A stretch of DNA of 5,161 nt from Tateyamaria sp. (GTDB lineage: Bacteria; Pseudomonadota; Alphaproteobacteria; Rhodobacterales; Rhodobacteraceae). The notes under the pieces were generated by a model. The model searched no databases. It saw only the letters and a program-made list of their open reading frames with translations, and was not told the origin of the DNA. The position numbers and the translations under genes were made by a program. The stretch spans positions 1-5,161 of the forward strand of contig JABITU010000231.1 in assembly GCA_018668195.1 (NCBI GenBank), written 5' to 3'. This document shows positions 1-5,161 of this stretch, in pieces. Every line of letters starts with the position of its first letter. Position 1 is the first letter of the stretch.

Positions 1-1112
1 CGCTGCACCACATCCCACCTGGCATTGCCTGGACGCGCGATGATGTCCGGACGCGAATTGGCGAAGTCCGAACAATGTCAAAAGGCGCGCTTGAATGGGA
101 GGTCGCAGAAAGCCTGCCGGTGTCCGAAGTGATCAAGGCCAAAGGCAAGACTTACCGCACTCATATCGAGGCGTATAAGGCCTCGCTGGCGGCCCTGGCC
201 GACGCTGGCATCCTCACCGTCTGCTACAATTTCATGCCGGTCCTGGATTGGACGCGCACCAATCTGCGCTGGCCGTTGCCCAATGGCGGCACGGCCATGC
301 GATTTGATCTGGCCGAGTTCGCTGCTTTCGATATTTTCCTGCTTAAGCGTTATGGTGCGGACGACGATTATGATGATGCGACGCTGGAAGATGCCAGGCG
401 CTGCCTTTCCGGGATGAGCGATGCCAAGAAGTCGGCGTTGACCAAGGCCATCGTCGCCGGGCTGCCTGGTGCGACAGAAAACTGGACCCTGACTGAGCTC
501 CACGACGCGATTGCAAATTATGACGCTATCGGGGCCGATCAGCTGCGGCAAAACCACATCGACTTTCTGTCCGAAATCGTGGACGTCGCAGAAACGCTTG
601 GCCTGCGACTTTGCTGTCATCCTGATGACCCGCCGTTTCCGTTGCTGGGCCTGCCCCGGATCATGTCGTCTCAGGACGACTATGCATTCGTGCTGGATGC
701 GGTCGACAGCCCGTCCGTCGGGATGACCATGTGCACAGGCTCTTTGGGTTCAAATTCCCACAACGATTGCGTTGCAATCGCGCGCAGGTTTGCACCCAGG
801 ATACATTTTCTGCACCTGCGCAACGTAACCCGCGATAGCGATGAAAAGCCGTATTCATTCTTCGAAGACGAACATCTTGCAGGGCGGGTGGATATGGTCG
901 GCGTAATCGCTGTGATCTTGGCCGAAGAAGCCAGACGTCGCCGCGAAAATCGCGCGGATGCCCAGATCCCAATGCGCCCGGATCACGGGCAAGAGATCCT
1001 GTCGGATATCAACGCTGGCCTGCACCCTGGTTATCCGGCTGTTGGTCGCCTTAAAGGGCTTGCGGAAATTCGTGGCGTTGTTGCTGGCCTCAGCCACGGA
1101 GGCGTCCAGTGA
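1..1112 (+). CDS. uxuA: D-mannonate dehydratase, 5'-partial
   Basis: Cytoplasmic enzyme (EC 4.2.1.8) that removes water from D-mannonate to give 2-keto-3-deoxy-D-gluconate in the glucuronate branch of hexuronate catabolism. The frame is open from codon 3-5 with no start. It reads LHHIPPGIAW and then SKGALEWEVAESLPV, matching the UxuA N-terminal region, so the ATG at 75 is an internal Met. Family signatures follow in order: VCYNFMPVLDWTRT (about 222-263), GLPGA, HPDDPP (His codon 618-620), MCTGS (Cys 732-734), HLRN (His 813-815), IPMRPDHG (Asp 981-983, His 984-986) and GRLKGLAEIRGV near the end. The His, Cys, His and Asp match the known metal-binding set of UxuA. About 369 codons are visible against roughly 394 in E. 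coli, so about 25-30 residues lie left of the window. The tga stop overlaps the regulator's GTG start. Nothing looks broken. Very confident of the family. Confidence 0.96.
   Translation, partial: LHHIPPGIAWTRDDVRTRIGEVRTMSKGALEWEVAESLPVSEVIKAKGKTYRTHIEAYKASLAALADAGILTVCYNFMPVLDWTRTNLRWPLPNGGTAMRFDLAEFAAFDIFLLKRYGADDDYDDATLEDARRCLSGMSDAKKSALTKAIVAGLPGATENWTLTELHDAIANYDAIGADQLRQNHIDFLSEIVDVAETLGLRLCCHPDDPPFPLLGLPRIMSSQDDYAFVLDAVDSPSVGMTMCTGSLGSNSHNDCVAIARRFAPRIHFLHLRNVTRDSDEKPYSFFEDEHLAGRVDMVGVIAVILAEEARRRRENRADAQIPMRPDHGQEILSDINAGLHPGYPAVGRLKGLAEIRGVVAGLSHGGVQ
1098..1102 (+). promoter_or_regulatory. Shine-Dalgarno of the GntR gene
   Basis: GGAGG lies inside the last codons of uxuA, 6 nt before the GTG at 1109. 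It decides the start: the GTG overlaps the uxuA stop as GTGA, a common arrangement for translational coupling. Confidence 0.8.
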
Positions 1113-1816
1113 TCACCGAGACGCTGCTTTATTCCAGAGAGATTGATCACGCCTTCCCAATTGCGCCGCAGGTCTACAGCTATCTGCGGGCCCGTATCGT
1201 TGACAACCGACTGCCGCCGGGCGCGAAGATCAGCGAGGCATCGCTGGCCGACACGCTGAATATCAGCCGCACGCCGCTTCGTGCGGCATTGCAAAAACTG
1301 GCGACCGAAGGTCTGGTTAACACCCGGCCTCATGTCGGCACAGCGGTGGCCAAGCTGGACGTCGCGCAACTCCATGAGGCGGTATTCATCCGAGCGGCGC
1401 TGGAAGCTGCTGTGGTTCGCAAGTTGGCGGAAATGAAAGCGGACCTGAGCACCCTTAATCCGATCATGGAGATCCAGAAGCGCGCCGCAGAGCGCGATGA
1501 CTATGCCGCGTTCTTTGTGCAGGACGAAACCTATCACGCTGAACTGGCCAGGATTGCCGGCGTACCGGACGCTTGGAGGTTGGCCCTTTCGATCAAAGGC
1601 CACGTGGATCGCCAACGCTACATACTGATGGCGGGCATAGCAAAGCGATCTCTGCGGGCATACGAAGAGCATATTAAAATACTTAAAGAAATTCGATCTA
1701 GCGATGCCGATGCGGCCGCAAGAACGATGCACGACCATGTCAACTCGGTTCTGGAACTGGATGCGCATGGGCTTTCGAAAGACCCGCCTGATCGATCTGG
1801 GCCGGGTGATGGATGA
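1109..1816 (+). CDS. GntR family regulator, FadR subfamily (FCD domain)
   Basis: A 235-residue DNA-binding transcription factor, usual length for the FadR/FCD group. Residues 18-83 form the winged helix-turn-helix: an AxQVYxxLRxxIV helix, LPPGAKISE, the recognition segment ISRTPLRAALQKLATEGL (52-69), and a wing ending in GT. Residues about 88-220 are the all-helical FCD effector domain, with Arg95 in the FIRAALE segment and the D-x3-H pair Asp139/His143. His188 and His210 complete the metal-binding set seen in this group. Such proteins usually repress sugar-acid operons and release DNA on binding a pathway intermediate. UxuR, ExuR and LgoR are examples, so an effector such as mannonate, fructuronate or a hexuronate is a reasonable inference from position. 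I withhold a gene symbol because UxuR-like function is not proven by sequence. It overlaps uxuA by 4 nt and is followed 26 nt later by the binding-protein gene. No operator site is visible in the window. Confidence 0.93.
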   Translation: MITETLLYSREIDHAFPIAPQVYSYLRARIVDNRLPPGAKISEASLADTLNISRTPLRAALQKLATEGLVNTRPHVGTAVAKLDVAQLHEAVFIRAALEAAVVRKLAEMKADLSTLNPIMEIQKRAAERDDYAAFFVQDETYHAELARIAGVPDAWRLALSIKGHVDRQRYILMAGIAKRSLRAYEEHIKILKEIRSSDADAAARTMHDHVNSVLELDAHGLSKDPPDRSGPGDG

Positions 1817-1830
1817 CGAAACCAACCCAA

Positions 1831-1837
1831 AGGAGGG
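1831..1837 (+). promoter_or_regulatory. Strong Shine-Dalgarno of the binding-protein gene
   Basis: AGGAGGG (with a preceding A) ends 5 nt before the ATG at 1843. It favours 1843 over the in-frame ATG at 1813, which overlaps the regulator's stop and would put ten polar residues (MTKPTQRRDT) ahead of the signal peptide. Confidence 0.85.
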
Positions 1838-1842
1838 ATACT

Positions 1843-1917
1843 ATGACACTTGAAATTGGAAAATTGCTGGCGGCGTCCACCGTCGCGGGGGCCCTGATGG
1901 CCAGTGCGGCAATGGCG
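1843..1917 (+). other. Predicted Sec signal peptide of the binding protein
   Basis: It encodes residues 1-25: a short N-region with Lys7, a hydrophobic Ala/Leu/Val core, and an A-M-A cleavage motif before Glu26. There is no lipobox cysteine, so a soluble periplasmic protein, and hence a Gram-negative host, is favoured over a lipoprotein. Confidence 0.8.
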
Positions 1918-3120
1918 GAAACCGAACTGCGAATGATGTGGTACAACGACGGCAATGAGGGCGAAGTAATGCAATCGCTTCTGGATCGTTTCGAAGCCGC
2001 AAACCCGGATATCTCGGTCAAGCTTGATGTTGTGCCATATAAGTCGATCATCGAGGGCCTGCCGATTCAACTGGCAGCGGGCGCCGGGCCGGACCTTGCG
2101 CGCGTAACGGACCTTGGCGGGCTGAACAAGTTCTACTTAGACCTGACGCCACACATCTCGGACACCGCCTATTGGGAGGCCAGCTTCGGCCCCTTCTTGG
2201 ATTGGCTGGCACCGGATTCCGACCAGATCTCGGGCTTTATGACCCAGCTGACCGTGACAGGGCCTTACGTGAACAAGACATTGTTCGAGCAGGCCGAAGT
2301 TGCCATGCCGGGCGAAGGGGCGACCTGGGATGACTGGGCGGCGGCAGTCAATCAGGTCGCTGAAAAGCTTGATATTCCGATCCCAATGGCCTGGGACCGT
2401 TCAGGCCACCGCGTTTCCGGACCGGCTATTGCCATGGGTGCGCAGATGTTTGATGCCGCGGGCGAGCCTGCGCTGGTCGACGACGGCCTGAAGGAAATGA
2501 CCAAGCGTCTTTATGACTGGCACCAGGATGGTACCATGTCAAAAGAGCTGTGGGGCTCGGTCTCGGGTTCGACCTACCTTGGCGCGAACGAAGATTTCGC
2601 CAACGCTCAGGTGGTGATGTATATGTCGGGCTCCTGGCAGATCCCGCAGTTTGCCGACAAGATCGGCGATGCGTTTGATTGGTGGGCCGTACCCGCTCCC
2701 TGTGGTGCCGCTGCCTGCACAGGCATGCCGGGTGGTGCGGCTTTGGTCGCCATGAAAGACACCAAGCATCCTGCAGAAGTTGGCAAATTGATGGACTTCC
2801 TTGCGCAAGAGGAAAGCCTGGCTGAATTCTACGGCAAGACGCTGTTCATTCCGGGTCACCTGAAGCTGGCCACGGGCGGCGTTGACTTTGCCACCAGTGA
2901 TCCACGCGCCAAACATGCTTTGCAGACCTTCTCGGGCGCTGTTCCGACCATCTCGTCAGTCGCGTTTGATCTGCAGGGGTACAAAAACAACCGTGTGATG
3001 TTCAACGCGTTGATCTCGCGTTTGAACGAGGCGATCGTAGGTGAACTGACGTTGGATCAGGCTTACGCGCGGATGGAAGAAGACATCGCCAAACAGTTGG
3101 CCGAAAAAGCGCTCGAATAA
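1843..3120 (+). CDS. Carbohydrate ABC transporter substrate-binding protein (family 1, UgpB/MalE type)
   Basis: A 425-residue periplasmic sugar-binding protein that delivers ligand to the two permeases encoded next. Residues 1-25 look like a Sec signal peptide ending in AMA, giving a mature protein starting ETELRMMWYNDG. Hallmarks of the family-1 (COG1653-like) fold: an early beta strand and helix (SLLDRFEAANPDISVKL), QLAAGAGPDLARV (Asp84) where the first lobe meets the ligand cleft, WDDWAAA, the MSGSWQIPQF segment (Trp265), and GMPGGAALVAM (295-303) followed by the KHPAEVGKLMDFLAQEE helix. Length is normal. Cys287 and Cys292 lie close together just before the GMPGG segment and could form a periplasmic disulfide. 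The ligand cannot be read from sequence. Linkage to uxuA suggests a hexuronate, glucuronide or uronate-containing oligosaccharide. The gene probably shares the upstream transcript, and the stem-loop after its stop may raise its expression above the permeases. Confidence 0.93.
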   Translation: MTLEIGKLLAASTVAGALMASAAMAETELRMMWYNDGNEGEVMQSLLDRFEAANPDISVKLDVVPYKSIIEGLPIQLAAGAGPDLARVTDLGGLNKFYLDLTPHISDTAYWEASFGPFLDWLAPDSDQISGFMTQLTVTGPYVNKTLFEQAEVAMPGEGATWDDWAAAVNQVAEKLDIPIPMAWDRSGHRVSGPAIAMGAQMFDAAGEPALVDDGLKEMTKRLYDWHQDGTMSKELWGSVSGSTYLGANEDFANAQVVMYMSGSWQIPQFADKIGDAFDWWAVPAPCGAAACTGMPGGAALVAMKDTKHPAEVGKLMDFLAQEESLAEFYGKTLFIPGHLKLATGGVDFATSDPRAKHALQTFSGAVPTISSVAFDLQGYKNNRVMFNALISRLNEAIVGELTLDQAYARMEEDIAKQLAEKALE

Positions 3121-3124
3121 GCGC

Positions 3125-3138
3125 ACGGTGGACGGTGG
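3125..3138 (+). repeat. Tandem 7-bp direct duplication
   Basis: ACGGTGG occurs twice back to back in the gap just after the binding-protein stop. It overlaps the left foot of the stem-loop at 3136-3163. Probably incidental. Confidence 0.5.
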
Positions 3139-3163
3139 GGCCGGTCCGCAGTGGCCGGCTCTG
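3136..3163 (+). promoter_or_regulatory. Intercistronic stem-loop between binding protein and permease
   Basis: Bases 3136-3146 pair with 3153-3163 to give an 11-pair stem around a 6-nt loop (CGCAGT). The GC core GCCGG/CCGGC (3140-3144 with 3155-3159) is flanked by some G-U pairs. No T-run follows, so it is not a standard intrinsic terminator. In CUT1 operons such as malEFG, structures at this position protect the 3' end of the binding-protein message and lower permease expression relative to it. That role is inferred here. Confidence 0.6.
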
Positions 3164-3177
3164 ACCCAAACCGCGAC

Positions 3178-3182
3178 GGAGG
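3178..3182 (+). promoter_or_regulatory. Shine-Dalgarno of the first permease
   Basis: GGAGG sits 7 nt before the ATG at 3190. It selects that ATG over the in-frame GTG at 3151, which lies in the loop and right arm of the stem-loop and has no ribosome site in front of it. Confidence 0.8.
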
Positions 3183-3189
3183 CGACATT

Positions 3190-4212
3190 ATGAGCTATAT
3201 CAAAAAGGACCGGGTCGGTATCATTGATCGTTTTGCGGCGCTGGCCGCTTGGCCGGTCGTGATATTCTTCAAACTGCTGGACTACCCGCTTTCGGCCATT
3301 CAGCGTTTGGTCGGCATTCATCGCATGCCTTGGATATTCCTGCTACCGAATCTGACATTTTTTGGAATTTTCGTCGTCATTCCATTGTTCATAAACTTTG
3401 CATTTTCACTCACGGGCGGCACCGAACTTTTCCTGAACAACCGGGTTTACACCGGCACGAACCAATACGGGTTTCTTCTGGAGTGTGAGACATTCGGTGA
3501 TCCGATCACCTGCCGCGAGGACCGGTTTTGGAAGGGCCTCTACAACACGGCGATCTTCATCGTTTTCCAGGTCACGTTTCTGGTACTGTTCTCCCTCATC
3601 ACCGCGCTGATTCTAAACCGCAAGATTCGTGCCAGGGGCTTTTTCCGAGCGGTGTTCTTTTTCCCTGTTCTGCTGTCACCGGTTGTTGTGGCGCTGATCT
3701 GGAAGTGGGTATTGCTGCGCGATGGCATCCTGAACGCCTTTCTGGTTTCAATAGGGATGGAGAAGATCCTGTTTTTCGTCAGCCCGGAATGGTCGATGTT
3801 TTGGGCAATATTCGTGTCGATCTGGGCGCATATGGGGTTTTATATGCTGATCCTGCTGGCCGGGCTGCAAGCGATACAGCCCGATCTTTACGAGGCCGCC
3901 GAAATGGACGGCACCTCAAAGGAACGGATTTTCTGGCGCATTACACTGCCATTGTTGTGGCCCAACCTTCTGGTCGTGGTAGTGCTGGCGTTGATCAAAG
4001 GCGTGCAGATTTTTGACGAGGTCTTCGTACTGACCGGAGGCGGGCCGGGCACCGCGACGCAGTTCATCGTTCAATACATCTACAATACTGGGTTCACCGA
4101 ACAGGTGCAGAACTTCGGTTTGGCGTCGGCGGCCTCGGTCGTTCTCGGCGTGGTGCTGTTCGTTTTGACGATGATCCAGCTGGCAGTAACACGGGTGCGC
4201 GACAATGGCTGA
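3190..4212 (+). CDS. Sugar ABC transporter permease (MalF/UgpA type)
   Basis: A 340-residue inner-membrane subunit of the importer. Predicted membrane segments lie near residues 47-73, 120-142, 151-175, 201-224, 252-270 and 309-331. The cytoplasmic EAA loop, which docks on the ATPase, is complete: EAAEMDGTSKERIFWRITLP, with Glu235, Gly241 and Pro254. The FDEVFVLTGGGPGTAT stretch (275-290) is a hallmark of COG1175-like permeases, as is the FFRAVFFFPVLLSP segment (151-164). The protein is somewhat longer than the minimal six-helix form because of an N-terminal extension of about 46 residues, including a hydrophobic patch at 15-30 that may be an amphipathic or extra membrane helix. The first periplasmic loop carries Cys99 and Cys108, a possible disulfide. 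The gene overlaps the next permease gene by 8 nt, so the two subunits are probably translated together and form a heterodimer. Confidence 0.93.
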   Translation: MSYIKKDRVGIIDRFAALAAWPVVIFFKLLDYPLSAIQRLVGIHRMPWIFLLPNLTFFGIFVVIPLFINFAFSLTGGTELFLNNRVYTGTNQYGFLLECETFGDPITCREDRFWKGLYNTAIFIVFQVTFLVLFSLITALILNRKIRARGFFRAVFFFPVLLSPVVVALIWKWVLLRDGILNAFLVSIGMEKILFFVSPEWSMFWAIFVSIWAHMGFYMLILLAGLQAIQPDLYEAAEMDGTSKERIFWRITLPLLWPNLLVVVVLALIKGVQIFDEVFVLTGGGPGTATQFIVQYIYNTGFTEQVQNFGLASAASVVLGVVLFVLTMIQLAVTRVRDNG

Positions 4213-5161
4213 AACGACAGGATCCACCCGGTCAGTTGCGACAATGGTCGCCGCCCGGCGTGGCCAAAACGGATTGCATTGGAGCGACGTTTTCTCCTAC
4301 GTTTACCTGCTGTTCGGCGTTCTGCTGATGTTTGGCCCGGTCATCTGGCTTGTGATGTCTTCTTTCAAGACGCCCGCCGGGTTGATCGAGTTTCCGCCGA
4401 CGTTCCTTCCGCTCGGTCAGATCGAGGTTGAGGTTGAGGGTTACGAAAAGCCCTTGCTGTTGTTTGATGTCACGTTGGAGGATGGGTCCACCAGACAACT
4501 GGCCCAGGTGCGTCGGATTGGCATCGTCAGCCAGATGGTTGACCCCAAAAACCCGGCCGAGACCTTCAAGGTTCCCATCGATCAGCGCACCAAAGTGCGG
4601 GAGTTTCGTCTTGCAACAGAAAACTATGTCAATCCGCTTGAACGCTTCAATTTCCTGGGTTTCTTGAAAAACTCGGTGATAGTTACGTTCATTGCGACGC
4701 TAGTGACCTTACTGATCAATTCGATGGCGGCCTATGGCCTCAGTATTTACGAATTTCGCGGCCGCAATGCGATCATGCTGTTCGTGATCGGCACCCTGAT
4801 GATCCCGATCACGGTCATTCTGGTGCCTGTCTATCTGGTTGTGACGCAACTGGGAATGATCAACTCGCTTTGGGCAGTCATTCTGCCGGGCGCTGCAACA
4901 CCCACCGGCGTGTTCCTGTTGCGCCAGTACATGCTGACGATCCCCAAGGATTTGATCGAGGCTGCGCGGATGGACAATGCCTCGGAATGGGTGATCTATT
5001 CGAAAGTGGTTGTGCCACTTGCGATGCCTGCCATCGCCGTTTTGGCGATCTTCTCGATCATGTGGCGGTGGAACGAATTTCTGTGGCCCCTGATCGTGCT
5101 GAACCGGTCCGAGGTCTACACGTTGCAGGTTGGGCTGAACGCCTTCCAGGGTGAGCTGGAC
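4205..5161 (+). CDS. Sugar ABC transporter permease (MalG/UgpE type), 3'-partial, with periplasmic insertion
   Basis: Second transmembrane subunit of the importer; 319 codons are visible and the frame stays open at the right edge. Segments: a cytoplasmic N-tail (1-28), TM1 (about 29-52), the usual SSFKTP and FPPTFLPL motifs (52-70), a long polar insert (about 71-137), then ENYVNPLERF and FLKNSVIVT, which restore the normal pattern. TMs follow near 156-180, 188-214, 219-240 and 268-297; the last is expected beyond the window. The EAA loop reads EAARMDNASEWVIYSKVVVP (252-271), with Asn258 where Gly is usual. WRWNEFLWPLIVL is typical of COG0395-like permeases, which are commonly about 270-300 residues; this one would be clearly longer because of the insert. 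The ATG at 4205 overlaps the previous stop by 8 nt and has only a weak GGGTG upstream, so coupled translation is likely. An alternative start at Met14 (4244) also lacks a ribosome site. Confidence 0.92.
   Translation, partial: MAETTGSTRSVATMVAARRGQNGLHWSDVFSYVYLLFGVLLMFGPVIWLVMSSFKTPAGLIEFPPTFLPLGQIEVEVEGYEKPLLLFDVTLEDGSTRQLAQVRRIGIVSQMVDPKNPAETFKVPIDQRTKVREFRLATENYVNPLERFNFLGFLKNSVIVTFIATLVTLLINSMAAYGLSIYEFRGRNAIMLFVIGTLMIPITVILVPVYLVVTQLGMINSLWAVILPGAATPTGVFLLRQYMLTIPKDLIEAARMDNASEWVIYSKVVVPLAMPAIAVLAIFSIMWRWNEFLWPLIVLNRSEVYTLQVGLNAFQGELD
4415..4615 (+). other. Predicted beta-rich periplasmic insertion in the second permease
   Basis: It codes for residues about 71-137, between the FPPTFLPL motif after TM1 and the ENY segment that in ordinary family members follows within about ten residues. 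The stretch is polar, with alternating hydrophobic residues (IEVEVEG, LLLFDVTLEDGS, VREFRL) suggesting beta strands, and has no membrane segment. Topology puts it in the periplasm, facing the binding protein. The boundaries are estimates from motif positions, not an alignment. Confidence 0.65.

Noticed and set aside
75..77. ATG at 75 as the start of the first gene
   Set aside because: The frame is open leftwards to the window edge and encodes UxuA-like sequence (LHHIPPGIAW), so this Met is internal.
78..620. 180-codon open frame on the - strand
   Set aside because: Antisense to well-conserved uxuA sequence; no domain and no ribosome site of note.
1671..1700. AT-rich patch with a TATTAAAAT sequence as a promoter for the transporter genes
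   Set aside because: It lies inside the GntR FCD coding region, and I see no -35-like element at proper spacing. The codons encode the conserved EEHIKILKEI helix.
1031..1825. Long open frame of 264 codons on the - strand
   Set aside because: It lies wholly opposite the GntR gene and the uxuA end. Its product is Arg/Gln/His-rich with no recognisable domain, as expected for the shadow of a GC-rich gene.
1813..1842. Earlier in-frame ATG for the binding protein
   Set aside because: It adds ten polar residues before a normal signal peptide, while a strong AGGAGGG lies just ahead of the ATG at 1843.
3136..3163. Rho-independent terminator
   Set aside because: There is a GC-rich stem but no following T-run, and the next gene of the same complex starts 27 nt later.
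3151..3189. Earlier in-frame GTG for the first permease
   Set aside because: It falls within the stem-loop, has no Shine-Dalgarno, and a GGAGG correctly precedes the ATG at 3190.
4429..4441. Short GAGGTT repeat in the second permease
   Set aside because: Only about two copies, encoding an ordinary alternating Val-Glu strand; too short to call a repeat element.

Overview
The window reads as one stretch of a sugar-acid catabolic operon from a moderately GC-rich proteobacterium. An alphaproteobacterium of the Rhodobacteraceae/Roseobacter type is my best guess, from codon use, the GGAGG-type ribosome sites and the protein style; this is an inference without any database search. All five genes lie on the + strand and leave almost no space between them, so they are probably cotranscribed from a promoter to the left of the window.

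Layout: (1) the window opens inside uxuA (D-mannonate dehydratase, 5'-truncated by the window edge), which ends at 1112. (2) A FadR-subfamily GntR regulator with an FCD domain starts on a GTG at 1109, overlapping the uxuA stop by 4 nt. (3) After 26 nt comes a secreted family-1 solute-binding protein (1843-3120) with its own strong Shine-Dalgarno. (4) A 69-nt gap holding a GC-rich imperfect stem-loop precedes the first inner-membrane permease (MalF/UgpA type, 3190-4212). (5) The second permease (MalG/UgpE type) overlaps it by 8 nt from 4205 and runs off the right edge. No ATPase gene is visible; it is expected further right or elsewhere in the genome.

Working model: the binding protein and the two permeases form a CUT1-type ABC importer. 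It probably brings in a hexuronate or, more in keeping with CUT1 transporters, a glucuronide or uronic-acid-containing oligosaccharide. UxuA dehydrates the derived D-mannonate to 2-keto-3-deoxy-D-gluconate, and the GntR/FCD protein senses a pathway intermediate and controls the operon. The substrate is inferred only from the linkage to uxuA. The most unusual item is a roughly 67-residue, predicted beta-rich insertion in the first periplasmic loop of the second permease. Otherwise this is recognisable catabolic and transport machinery. I see no mobile element, CRISPR array, tRNA or rRNA, and no gene-free stretch longer than 69 nt.
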